Both the position numbers and the translations under genes were made by a program. The notes beneath the pieces were generated by a model. The model searched no databases. It was not told where the DNA came from and saw only the letters and a program-made list of their open reading frames with translations. Shown here piece after piece: positions 22,861 to 33,319 of a stretch of 64,000 nt of DNA; position 1 is the first letter of the stretch; every line of letters begins with the position of its first letter. This DNA comes from Liolophura sinensis (lineage: Eukaryota; Mollusca; Polyplacophora; Chitonida; Chitonidae), in NCBI RefSeq assembly GCF_032854445.1, contig NC_088306.1, positions 7,253,924 to 7,317,923 on the forward strand, given 5' to 3'.

Positions 22861-23144
22861 AAGACGAACTAGCCATCACAAATCATGATGAGGAAAAAAT
22901 TAAGGAGACCAAATATTTCATGAAGCTGTACCACAGAAAATGGAAGCTTCTTTCAGGAGCTACCCAAAGGCAACTAGACAAACGGAGTTACAACAAAGAA
23001 GTAGAACTTCCGTCATGTTCTGAGTTACAAACAGTTACTGAATTTGTGAAAAAGCCCCTGGAGATTATTACCAGTTTTCAACACCAATTACCCTATACTG
23101 AAGTTGTAGAGGACAGTGCATTGCACATGAGGGTTAGATGTTGA
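22861..23144 (+). pseudogene. ORF fragment, uncharacterised repetitive family
   Basis: An open frame encodes KYFMKLYHRKWKLLSGATQR and RSYNKEVELPSCSELQTV before a stop at 23144. The pattern (short helical block ending W, then a stretch like NKxVxLP) reminds me of an uncharacterised family often repeated in mollusc and cnidarian genomes. I cannot name its function and the memory is weak. Upstream sequence back to about 22600 has scattered similar-looking pieces broken by stops. Confidence 0.28.
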
Positions 23145-23224
23145 GTCTATTGTGCTAGAAGTAGCGAAGCTGCTTCCATGGTTTGGTAATGTTTGTTCAT
23201 TCTCGAGATTCTCCAATGCATTCA

Positions 23225-23477
23225 GGGTGCCGAGGTGGTTGGCGTGCTTGTGCAGACCCAGATGCCTCTTACCAATGCGGTTGTTGAGAGTTCAAGTCCG
23301 GCTCATGCTGGCTTCCTCCCCGATCGTACCTGGTGAGATTTTCCAGCAGCCTGTGAATGATCGAGGCTTTCGCGCGGCCTCGGCCTAGTTTTCTTCCACC
23401 ATAATGCAGGCCACCGTCGTAAAAGTGAAATATTCTCAAGCACGGCGTAAAATGCCATTTAAATAAGCAAACAAATA
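23225..23477 (+). repeat. SINE-A, diverged nearly full-length copy
   Basis: Head with ACCAATGCGGTTG and B box GAGTTCAAGTCCGG, core with CCACCATAATGCAGGCC, tail with GTGAAATATTCTCAAGCACG. The A-box region is degraded. Confidence 0.75.
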
Positions 23478-23590
23478 ACCCTAAACTACATGCAACTGAT
23501 GCACTAGCGTAAGTCGATCTATCCGTTACAACAGACATGCATAAACAGACGCTACTAACTGATAATTTTCAGTGATGTCAAAAGTAATGT

Positions 23591-23768
23591 TTTATTTATT
23601 TGATTTTTGTTTTACGTCGTACTCAAGAATATTTCACTTATTCTACGGTAGTCAGCGTTATGGTGGGAGAAAAGCGGACAGAGCCCAAGGAAAACCCACG
23701 ACCATCTGTTGCTGGCTGACCTTCCCACGTACGGCCAGAGAGAAAGCCAGCATGAACTGGACTTAACT
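23591..23768 (-). repeat. SINE-A, reverse, 5'-truncated
   Basis: TTTATTTATTTGATTTTTG then TACTCAAGAATATTTCACTT, GTTATGGTGGGAG, CCCACGACCATC, and GAAAGCCAGCATGAACTGG. Truncated before the B box is complete. It sits at the left edge of repeat unit D1 (23780-24760), as a SINE-A copy also does beside unit D2. Confidence 0.75.
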
Positions 23769-23779
23769 TAGAACGATTG

Positions 23780-24760
23780 CGCTGGTGACAAAATGACAGT
23801 TTTATTGGACAGATGAAACCTGTTGACAGTTTACCTCAATGAAAGTTTTAATTTAACGGTTCATGTAAATACCTAAATAGTATCACACCACACGTCCCGT
23901 AGTACAATGACTTAATCAGAATTATGCTAAAACTGCATTATTGTTAATTGCAATATTTTAGATTGATCTAGAGTTACTCAGTGTTAAGTCGTCGTTGCAA
24001 TATTTTTCACGCCATGGGCTAATTCGTCATCACATCTAATAAACGATAACATGAAAAGAAAACAAAAGGACCTGCAATGAAGGTTGTCGGCCGACATTCC
24101 CACGTTCGACCGACGAAATAGCCAACATGAGCTGGACTTAAACCACAAAACAAAAGGAAAGGGTGGAGGGTGAATGTTGTTAGGCCGCTTCTAATTGCAT
24201 GTGCATCATACAGTACTGGCAATATAGCGGTCAAAGTTGCTAAGCAAATTCGTACTACGGGACGTGTGGTGTGATACTATATCTGTAGTTGATTTTCAAT
24301 AGGCAAACTCTACCGTTAGAGTTGCTTTAATACGTCAAGTTACTTTGGTCTGAATAGAGCAAATGACAAATATTTACTGAGGGTCTGCCTATGTAAAAAC
24401 AAGGTACAAAAATAAACCAACGCTTTCAATGTGAATTCTCCAGATTCCAACAAAAGACATTGCAATCTCTGTTCCGATTTATAGTACATCTATGGCACAT
24501 GCGAGGACAGCTCTGGAAAAATGTTTGTCAGTTGATATTAAGCAAAGGCATAGTTAAAAAGGTGTATCAAAGATGAAAACTTGTCTTGTAAATTACTCAT
24601 TATGCCGGGCAGTGTGACCTTGTTTGTGAATCAAAAACAATACAGAAAGCACACTGCGAGATGCCATGGAAAATAGAGGGGTTTCATGAAATATAAATTA
24701 GGTGCAATATCATTAGCTCATTCAGAACAAAAAAAGGGAATAGAGATTGGTAATTACCGC
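23780..24760. repeat. Repeat unit D1 (paralogue of 34330-35285)
   Basis: About 0.95 kb aligning by eye in the same orientation to 34330-35285. Shared blocks include GTTCATGTAAATACCTAAATAG, GTTAGGCCGCTT, GTGACCTTGTTTGTGAATC and AATCTCTGTTCCGATT. No coding capacity was seen. D1 alone contains a perfect 28-bp inverted repeat (23877-23904 and 24253-24280). Parts of its left end also recur as repeat R2 elsewhere. Confidence 0.8.
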
Positions 24761-25580
24761 ACTATCGCAGCCTGCTGGTTGCCATCAGTACCACAGCCGC
24801 CGGCAGCCTTCATCTCCAGGACAAATCGTCAATTGCCACTCAAAATATCAAAAATGAGATTTTTACTGGATTTTTTTACATTAAATATAGAACTTTCACC
24901 TGTGGTAGTTTTTGTAGGGAAAAGTGTGGTGTAAAGATGTTTAATTACACTTTCTTTTCACCGTGCAGGGAAGCCAACTGAACGGTTTGGCCGAAACTTG
25001 ACTAGCATATGCCTGAATAGGACCGTATTTATGCATCGTTAGAAAGATCGGATATTGGGCTATAGGGATGATTACGTATATTTGAATAAACATACAGCGA
25101 AACTCTTATAATTGGAGATTTACCAATGATGTTATTGCCACCGATATACCCTTATAAGGTTAATTAAACCCCAATTACTCACTCGCTCGACTAGTAATGA
25201 CGGCAACTGGATACTTAGCAACCCTTCAACCTAATATGAGTTTTTTGGAATTTAATTTCAAACCCTTCTCAGGTAACGTGATTACAATAATTACAAAACA
25301 CTTTCATTAACGTAAAGGCATATTCCATTGTAAGATAGATAAATAAATCAGTTATGGACAGGATGACAAATTTTATTTGTTTTTTTTTTTACAGAAACTG
25401 TGGAGAAATGTCAAGACATTGGTAATATGACCTAATAAATAGTGATAAACTGTTCACATTGTTTTCCATATTAGTTTAACAAATAATTTACTAGAGATAT
25501 CTATTTTAATAGGCTTGGAAATTGGTCCACTGCTTTTGATACCCAACACTTAAACACATTGTATCTCCGGTCATAAGAGG
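24761..25580. other. Intergenic, nothing recognised
   Basis: No gene or repeat identified; a poly-T run near 25380. Confidence 0.5.
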
Positions 25581-25722
25581 GAAGGTCTGCACCAACCTTC
25601 GGATGGTCATGGGTTGCCTCCGGGCTCTGTCGGGTTTCTTCCCAACATAATGCTGGTCGCCTCCGTATAAGTGAAATATTCTTGAGTACGGCGTAAAACA
25701 GCAAACAAATAAATAAATAAGT
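25581..25722 (+). repeat. SINE-A, 5'-truncated
   Basis: Starts in the core (GAAGGTCTGCACC, GGATGGTCATGGGTTGCC) and ends with GTGAAATATTCTTGAGTACG and a (TAAA)n tail. The open frames crossing it are SINE translations. Confidence 0.8.
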
Positions 25723-27150
25723 TATACACACTGTATAAAGTAGAGCATTTTTACATTGCCTCAAATAAAGCAACATGCGAAAAATCATAAAACTGAAATA
25801 ATTACTACAGGCATATAAACAGCTTTCAAGTATATAGGCCTTTCACTTTATCCAGACAGGCCTGTTTGGGAAAGTAGAAATAATAATAAGCACATGGCTT
25901 ATTTCCTAATGCAACAGTTATATAATCCCAACGAGTTCAAATACTACATGTATAACTGAGTTTTTCTCCTGCATTTAATCTCAGGCCAACATCGAAGGTC
26001 AATGATTGTGAAAATAGTTATACCACGCCTTCTTTTTCTTACAGCGAGTATTGCTCCCATGTTCTAATTTAATCTATTATACTGTCTCATACTGAAAATC
26101 TTTAAATGTGATAACTTCAATTTAATTTCAGTGCATTTAAACATTCAGGCCTGAACAGGGACAAACATTTTTGGGATTTATAATACAGTGGGCATTAAGG
26201 CAATCATGTTAGTAAACTAATACATTATTGACAGGCTTGTTCAGAGAAAGAAGAATCTTGATAAATTCATTTCATTTACAAGATTTACAAGCGGGATCAC
26301 CCAGGTAACTTTCAGGCAAACATGTTTGACTCACAGAGAACAATACTCTGATAATCAATAATCCATTTAAGTCAATTTACGGCTTCCACAAGGCCTATTA
26401 TGTTTTGATTTCAAGTCGAGTTACTTGCATGGACTTTTCTGAGCTTGTATTATGTAGGGCCCACTTGACCTTACTGTACTGCATATGGAGTAAAGGTAAT
26501 ATACACTGAAAGAATAAACAAACATGACAAATTCATTCGATTTACAACTTTTATTCAAATAACTTTGTGCAGATTGCATGCAACTTTTCATCTCCCACAT
26601 ACAGCTCTGTATGGAGCCCCCAAAGAAACCATTTAAAAAGCGCTTGGATGTATACCTTTTATGTGAACCCAAATCAACCCGGTATGGGAAGACTTGAGCA
26701 GGGAATGAAAAAAAGATGATAAATTTATTCAATTTACATCACATACAGCCTACATGTACGATACTCAGTATAGCAGTTCTGCGCGGTTTTGCTAAAATCA
26801 GAAAAATAATGTAACAAATATCAACTAATTAGGAATTTTGCAGAAGCCACCGATGGAGTTCTGAGTCTCTCAAAGCTAAGTTCAGAAATCTCCTTAGTAG
26901 GGGACCAGACAACTTGGCAAACCCTGTATAGCCACAAGGTCAGGGGATACCCTTGCATGGTTTGAATTTTAGTGTTTGATTAGCAATGAGATTTGATAAC
27001 AGCCTCCAGTCAGGTATTTAGCTGTTCTTCACTGTTATAATGATGTTGAATACGTCCTAAAAATGTGATAACCAATACATACTCTATATCAAGCAGAACA
27101 GCTGTATACACTGAACAGAAAAAAGAAAGATATGGTATACTTATAACAAT
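25723..27150. other. Intergenic, weak internal repeats
   Basis: No gene recognised. A motif near GATAAATTCATTTCATTTAC recurs imperfectly at about 26260, 26526 and 26718, each after a similar purine-rich lead-in, suggesting a decayed tandem or dispersed repeat. Confidence 0.4.
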
Positions 27151-28860
27151 TACTCTTCATCCATTATTTTGGCATGATACTTTTTATCACAAACTACACA
27201 CAAATTTATCCCACATATGGTACATCCATAGACAGATTCCTTGCGCTGTTTGTCTTTAAAGCACTGTTTACATCTGCCACATTTTGACATGAGAACTGGC
27301 CAGCGCGACCTGCCATTACTACCCACTTCAGTCCAGGAGTACCTGCGTTTCTGTCGAAATTGTCATAAAAAATGCGCGCCGAATTTCTAAGAAACTCAAC
27401 TTGTGACCTGTTTTTGAGTTCTCCAGAACGAGTAGTGTGGCGATGATTTGGTGATTAACGCATATCTATGAACGAGCAAGCTATGAAAGTATCAATTAAA
27501 AACCAAAACCGATATTTTCACAATTTTTGGGCCGTCTCCATGATGGGTGCTGAAGTCAAAGTTCATCCCCATGATCGACACCATTCATGTTTTCTGAATA
27601 ATTTCCTACAGCTCCAGACGCTGGGATATTCTGTATTGAACCGTCTTTCTGTTTCCTCTTCATTTCCACCATATTAGTGGGATCAGAACGTGTTGACAAA
27701 AAGTTCACCTGTCTTTTATCAAACCAACATGTAGCAACTAAATTATCTTTTCGCAGGCTCAGGCTTGCTCCCTTTTCTTTCTGAAGGCATCTGGAGACTA
27801 ATTTCTCACACGGCTTGTACCACTTGCATATATGCTACCTGATAACAGCTTCACAGCTGACAGCTACAGTTCAGGACTTGCAAGAAAATTATCCATGTAA
27901 ACATGGGGATTTTTACCAACTAAACATCGAGTCAAATATTTGACAACTCTAGATGCGAGTGCCCCTTCTCGAGTTCCATTTTCAGATCTTCGTGTGTAAA
28001 CCTGCATCGTATACACATAGCCATTATAACTGTCAGCAAGTTCCGAAAGCTCTATTCCAAATTTACATGGTTTGGCTGGAAGATATTGTCAAAAAGTAAC
28101 ACAGCCTCTAAAGGGTATCACAGCCTCATCAACACTTAAAGATTTGTGGAGATTGTAACTGTCCTCTAAATTTTGCTGCACGATATCAAATATTGGCCTG
28201 ACATGGTGTATAGGGTCATGACCTCGATCTCCACGTGGAGGATTCTGCGCATCATTACAATGGAAGCATGTGTCATTATTTTGGCAAAGGCTGGAATTTC
28301 ACAAAGATTGTCCCTCGTTCAATAATCCTTGTATGGTGCCAATGGAATGATTGACATCAAAATATGAAGACCAATAAAGGCTTGGATCTCGTCTGCATTT
28401 ACTGCAGTCCATTTTGTATCAGGTTTGACATCTTGACACTTCCGTGCATATAAATTCGTATGCTGCGCTGATCTGGTAAGTGTTATCAGGAAATATTAAA
28501 TGAAAAAAGCCGTTTTCAGTATTATCACGCCTTCAAATATGTACTGGTCCAACCGGTTGATAGGAAAGAAGTACATCGATTGTTGTCAGGGTACTACACC
28601 ACATGGATTTCACACCGCCTGTGCTTGTACTGAGTTGTTGTTGTTGTCTGATCTCCAGAATCACTTCGGGTCCATTTTTGGGAAATAGCGAACAAAGGTA
28701 GAGTCCTCCAAAGGATATTCGTCGGAATCATTGTCTGAAACACCGATTTCCGAGTCGTCAGAATCGAAAACACTTGAAAACTTTACTGATCTTAGTGAAA
28801 CCATCAGCCATACAGATGGCGATGACGACGAAGACAGCCCTAGTGCTGTACACTCCTTTG
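27151..28860 (-). pseudogene. piggyBac-type transposase pseudogene
   Basis: Minus strand, high to low coordinate. The acidic N-terminal part has VFDSDDSEIGVSDNDSDEYP (about 28710-28770). Then come WTAVNADEIQAFIGLHILMS and DYWTRDNLCEIPAFAKIMTH (28270-28420), and SVDEAVIPFRG with the first catalytic aspartate (about 28115). Next are LPAKPCKFGIELSELAD, VKYLTRCLVGKNPHVYMDN with the second aspartate, and LVATCWFDKRQVNFLST (27690-27750). KRKQKDGSIQNIP leads into NGVDHGDEL, holding the third aspartate region. The C-terminal cysteine-rich domain ends CTICGINLCVVCDKKYH, with a stop at 27151. piggyBac enzymes cut and paste at TTAA. Many stops and frameshifts make it inactive; no terminal repeats or TTAA pair were found. 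Domain order and spacing are normal. Confidence 0.88.
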
Positions 28861-29519
28861 GTGTTGAAGGAAAAAATTAAACACAATCACATCAGTTTCT
28901 AAAGAGAGTTCATTATATTTGTGATTGTACAGTATTATAAGGCTTCACCGAATCATGCATACATCATTTTGCACCGGCGCTCGTCGGTCCCGCCAAAGCA
29001 ACGCATTCGGCTCGACTTTAACATCACTTCCGGTAAACCAACCGATCTCTCCGCGGCGAGTACGCCAGTTAGCTACCCGGTCGCAAATCAAGCAGGTCCA
29101 GGATATCCAAGATATCCGCCTTCCACGTCGACTCGCGACTTTAATTATGTTCATGACTTTATGGAGCTGGAGCGTTCATTGGACCACACATCCCTAGTCT
29201 GTTCGCACACTATTGTTATTCTGAAATCCAGTCCCCCTCCCCCCCCCCCCACCCCATCACACTCACTGTTCATTGGACACCTCGCGGCGTCCCACATTCC
29301 TGTGTACCGTAAATCGCTGACTACTAAACGAAACCCCTAAAACTAAACACCTCACTCTTTAAAACAGACGTTCGGTAACCAACGTTCAGCCTTTTTTTGT
29401 GTCCTTTGTGGTTTTACAACAGTCAATGTCGTAACAGGGTTTACTTTTGAATTTTGGATTTATCGAGGTCTTTGCTCGATACAAGTTCATTGATTTCCTA
29501 ATATAAGATAATCTGCATT
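28861..29519. other. Intergenic with an unrecognised open frame
   Basis: A 139-codon plus-strand frame (28921-29340) includes a proline run translated from a C-rich tract at about 29230-29252. It has no recognised domain and overlaps other open frames of similar length, so I do not call a gene. Confidence 0.4.
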
Positions 29520-31310
29520 GAGGGTCTCTGGGGTGATATCAGTCCAGACAGGGACGATTTCTTATCTAACGAGGAACTGTGTGATATCAGTCCAGAAACT
29601 CTCAGCCCCACAGAATCCAAACTGCTTTATCGAATTTCTAAGGTGAGTGAGTGCGTGGGGTTTAACGTCGGGCTCAACAATTTTTCACTCGTATGACGAC
29701 GAAGGAATCCTTAGGGTGTATGTAATGTACCTCCTTGTTGCAGGACGGATTTCCACAGCCCTTTTATGTAATGCTGCTTCACTGAGACGACTTACCGAAA
29801 ACAAGTAAGCCGCCACGTGTGAGCCATTATGCTGAACGACAGGTCTTAGGTGTGACTCGACCCAGGATTGAACCTGGATCTACCGCTGCCAAAGCGGGCG
29901 CTCCACGAACTGTTCTAAGGACACGTTCTAAGGAATTAGAAGTGATACGCTCTAATTATAAATTGTCACGACGACTAAGATCCTCATGCACCTTCCAAAA
30001 ATCAGAGAGAAGTGTTGGATCTGTGATAGTGAGCTCGATAGCAGAATAAGTGCCATTACCTGGATGTAAATAGCTATTAGAACCATCATTGAAATAACAC
30101 AGTTCCTCCTTAGACAAGAAGTGTTCGGAGGAATATACACCAAACATAATGTGATTGTTTCGACCATAAAACAGGGACGGCCACAGCCTGAAGCTCTGTA
30201 TTCAGAGCATCAGAGTTGTAAATAATAATGTTATTTACGAACATAGAAGAGCTGCCAGCAGCTCGCTCGATTTCATTTGAATAAGTGTTGTAGAATGAAT
30301 AGTTTTTAAGAGTTATTGTATTGTACTGATTGTACTAGGTGTGTTATTGCAATAAAATTTACCCACAGGCCTCGACAGTCGTATATACATTATGGAGGGA
30401 GACGTATAGGAAATCTTTCTATGTTTGAACCGAGGAAGACACTTCCTTGGAGATAGGCTGGAGGACTGCCCAGGCACGGGTGACGTATCCATTACATCCG
30501 CATTCGATGTTGAAGGACCAATGCCCTCCAACGATCCAAAATTCTTAAAATTTCGACAGGATCCCCAGTGGCCTTCGAGGGACGCTCTGTGGGGCCACCA
30601 GATTTGTTTTTTTTTATTTTTAGGTTCATTTTTAGATTTATTTTTGGCATTATATTTAGAGGCATTTTGTTCAAGCTCATCAGGTTGCTCGGTACTATTT
30701 ACTGGTTTTATATGCTGTACTGACGTGGTTTGGGTTGAACAAGAATTAAGTGCAGGATGGACCCAAAGATGCACAGAAGTAGAACTAGGTTTGTCGTTTT
30801 CAGTGGGTCAAGTCAGTGAAGTGTGAGTAGCAACAGCAGCCACTCGCTTGACCACATTGGCAAACGAAGTCTGCAGTTAAATATTTGAGGGTAACTTACT
30901 TAGATTGCTTTTTGAATTTTAAATTTATTATTTGTTTTTCCTTAAGGAGGAATGGACAGTATTTAGAGGAGGCCATGTGATCTCCACCGCAATTGCAACA
31001 TTTAACTGTACTGCTACAGTGGAAACTGTCATGACCTTCACTCCTGCATCGGAAACAAATCAGTTTATTTTTACACTGGCCCTTGCCGTGACGAAATTTT
31101 GACAATTGAAACATCGCGTTGGGCAAGAGACAAAGAATTCTACACTAACCTTATTCGGGGCAATGTAGATATATGACGAAGTCAAAAGATACGTAACACC
31201 CTGTGATAGGTCTATAATATCTCCATCCCCATCCCGTATAATCTCCTGACAGATATTCGGGGAATTGTGAGGTAATGTCAACACCGGAATATCAGACATT
31301 TTATTAACAG
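29520..31310 (-). pseudogene. LINE-2: jockey-like LINE, ORF1 and endonuclease parts
   Basis: Minus strand. ORF1 (31299-30313, broken) is a nucleic-acid-binding gag-like protein. It has three zinc knuckles in a row: CFNCQNF plus HGKGQC (frame break between), CFRCRSEGHDSFHC, and CCNCGGDHMASSKYC followed by PFLLKEKQI. A linker rich in Lys and Asn follows (NAKNKSKNEPKNKKK). The AP-type endonuclease starts near 30296 (SNEIERAAGSSSMFVNN, LNTELQAVAVPVLW, VYIPPN) and continues with GNGTYSAIELTITDP (about 30030). After the SINE at 29644-29912 it resumes with NSIKQFGFCGAESFWTDIT (to about 29520). It is the same family as LINE-1: the endonuclease blocks align and both share NSIKQF. RT and RNase H are absent. 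Inactive. Confidence 0.82.
29644..29912 (-). mobile_element. SINE-B insertion in LINE-2, 8-bp TSD
   Basis: On the minus strand a tRNA-like head (B box CAGGTTCAATCCTGG) starts near 29912. The body reads through AAGTAAGCCGCC-type blocks and ends in GTTAAACCCCACGCACTCAC at 29644. It is flanked by TTCTAAGG at 29636-29643 and 29913-29920. Removing it rejoins LINE-2 sequence that aligns to LINE-1 at about 14290-14330. Its GTGAGTGAG end creates an accidental splice-donor look. Confidence 0.85.
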
Positions 31311-31904
31311 AATAGATTTGTTGATTGTTATTTCCATGATGTAAAATGTCTCCGGATTTTACCTTTTCACGTATTTAAGCGTACCGGCTGCAAAACCATT
31401 TTTTTAAATTAATGGGTAGATTTTCGATGCCGGCTTTTGTTCACTCTTTGTTGAGAGAATGATGAAAGCCGGCCATTTGTCCTATCCTGAATCAAGGGAG
31501 TCCGATAAAACCTCTACCTTCATCTTTTTTATCGGCATTGGAAGTTGGCTGAGAGTATGACATGATGGATACATGAGAGACATTAGACGAAAGGTTTAGA
31601 GAAGACATAACATATATAATACAAGGTTCACCCCACGTGTTCCCAACCCACCGCAGATATTCTTGACTAGAAGGCCTTAATGAGCAAACTCAATTCCCCA
31701 CCACGAGCTGATCCGTCTCCCACTAAATTAATACGGTCACACATCAGACACGTACTAATCGATTGACCCGTAAGCCACCGCCTAACGCGTAGTTCCACAC
31801 ATGAAATTTGAAAAATAATATTTCTTCTCTAAAGAATGGTGTTATGGAGCATATTGGGACCACTCAGAGGCAAGACGTGACCAAGTCGATTGATCGGACC
31901 GGGC
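31311..31904. other. Intergenic, nothing recognised
   Basis: Probably the 5' untranslated part of LINE-2 at its left end; nothing else seen. Confidence 0.4.
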
Positions 31905-32150
31905 CAATCTTTGAGTAAGGGCCAAAGTGGCGTTTTGGCCATCAGGATCTCACAAGGATCCCGTCCTCGGAGATCACGGCACACGGCAAGCAGGTTGTTC
32001 CCCGGTTGCCTCTCACACAGTCGAGAAGTTATGAGCCTATTATATTCCTCGGACCCACACTCCCGAGCCTAAGGTTGGTCGCCTTTTACAAGCTTGCCTA
32101 GAGGACTAAGGCCATATTCTTTTCACCCCGGAGACCACACGGGGATACCA
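31905..32150. repeat. tRNA-SINE-like interspersed repeat (R3)
   Basis: GTTGGTCGCCTTTTACAAGC, then AGGACTAAGGCC, then CCCCGGAGACCACACGGGG resemble a repeat body common in molluscan genomes, from memory. Boundaries are uncertain. No second copy in this window. Confidence 0.35.
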
Positions 32151-32174
32151 TGCTGGGATATCAGGTGTCGATAA

Positions 32175-32665
32175 TAAAATATGTATCTCAGTTGAGCTTT
32201 GATTGCAACCGTTCATATTTCCAACTTGGCGATCTGATTCAACACGATGAATGTACAGGCCCTAGCCCCGGGTTAAGCGAGATTTAGGAGTCATGAAGGA
32301 GAGATTCTGCACATTCTGCCCATATTTACCGACAAGAGAATTATACTCGGTGTTAAACTTAATAAACTCGAAGGGAAGGCGTTTGGTGGAATAACCTTGA
32401 CACACTAGTTTCTATAACAATAACTTGTAACGCTAATTGAAATCGTCACACAGCACACAAGATCTAACAAACGCTACAAGACCAGATATGTACAAGCCAT
32501 CTGCAGGACCCTTCGATATATTGCTCTCCAAGTAAGATAATTTACAATGTCAAAATTTAAACCTTCCGTTTTCCTGTAAAGTGTGCGAGAGAGGAAACCG
32601 TTTTGGTCTTTGGACAAATATAGGTTATAACCAGACATTCGTACAACCATTAGGACAAGTCTCAT
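32175..32665 (-). pseudogene. PLE-3: Penelope-like 3' end
   Basis: Minus strand. Encodes the C-terminal part of a PLE reverse transcriptase: YNLYLSKDQNGFLSRTLYRK, LNFDIVNYLTW, then in other frames GPADGLYISGLVAFVRSC and LVCQGYSTKRLPFEFIKF. The end, CTCAGTTGAGCTTTGATTGC at about 32187, matches the 3' end of PLE-1 near 8957. No RT catalytic box is included. Confidence 0.7.
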
Positions 32666-32819
32666 AAAGAGACGCAACTAACATTTTTCAATGATGACAA
32701 AAGCAGAAGTAGTATTTAGGCGCACAAATTGAACTGTTGTGTCTAAATTGTGCATCATGCCAATGTCCAAGTTGATCGTCAATAATATGTATCGCAGGTG
32801 TGTGTGTGTGTGTGTCTTT

Positions 32820-32955
32820 ATCAACACGATAAAGGCAAGGCTCCTTGAACTGGGTTAAGCGAAATTAGAGACAATTGCCAGACATTCTGGGCACTCCATA
32901 CTTTATTACAGAAGAATTACACTTATTGTAAAATTGGTAAAAATTTGGTGAAAAT
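32820..32955 (-). pseudogene. PLE-4: short Penelope-like 3' fragment, tandem to PLE-3
   Basis: Aligns to about 32240-32370 of PLE-3: ATCAACACGATAAAGGC against TTCAACACGATGAATG, then GGGTTAAGCGAAATTAG, CATTCTGGGCAC and AAGAATTACACTTATTG. Same orientation as PLE-3 and about 0.58 kb away, so the two are head to tail. A short (GT)n tract lies just left, at about 32796-32815. Confidence 0.55.
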
Positions 32956-33133
32956 AAGTAGCTGCAGTGACGGCAGTGTGGTATATGGTCGCACGTCCAT
33001 GTACTTGGGTCAACTAGATGTCAACTAGATGGATTGCTTTTGCTGAATATATTTCAACACACCAATACAATCCGGTAGTACTGTACTTAGAGCTTGTTTT
33101 CAGGACGTTCTCTACTCTGCTCCTGAGAGCCTT

Positions 33134-33319
33134 ACGTGTGACCATTTGCCAGTTATCACACAGTCGTCGCTGGGCTGGTTATACTCTCTATGCTGTACGT
33201 CTTATAATTATATTGTAAAAATATTGGTTTTAGTTTATAAATATAATTAAAGACGTACAGAATAGACAGTAAAATGAGAGCAGCGACGACAATGTGATAG
33301 CTGGCAAATGGTCACACGT
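33134..33319. repeat. Foldback palindrome with arms of about 80 bp
   Basis: Left arm 33134-33216 begins ACGTGTGACCATTTGCCAGT and continues with CAGTCGTCGCTG and GCTGTACGTC. Right arm 33239-33319 is its imperfect reverse complement, ending GGCAAATGGTCACACGT. Spacer is about 22 bases. Single arms occur at 37660-37710 and 63840-63935, so the arm is part of repeat R2. Confidence 0.85.

Noticed and set aside
28921-29340. 139-codon plus-strand open frame
   Set aside because: No domain, a low-complexity proline run from a C tract, and competing open frames of similar length on both strands.
29520-29643. Exon ending in a perfect GTGAGT donor
   Set aside because: The sequence aligns in antisense to LINE-1, and the donor is the terminal GTGAGTGAG of the inserted SINE-B.
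30425-30826. 133-codon plus-strand open frame
   Set aside because: It is the antisense of the Lys/Asn-rich LINE-2 ORF1 linker on the minus strand.
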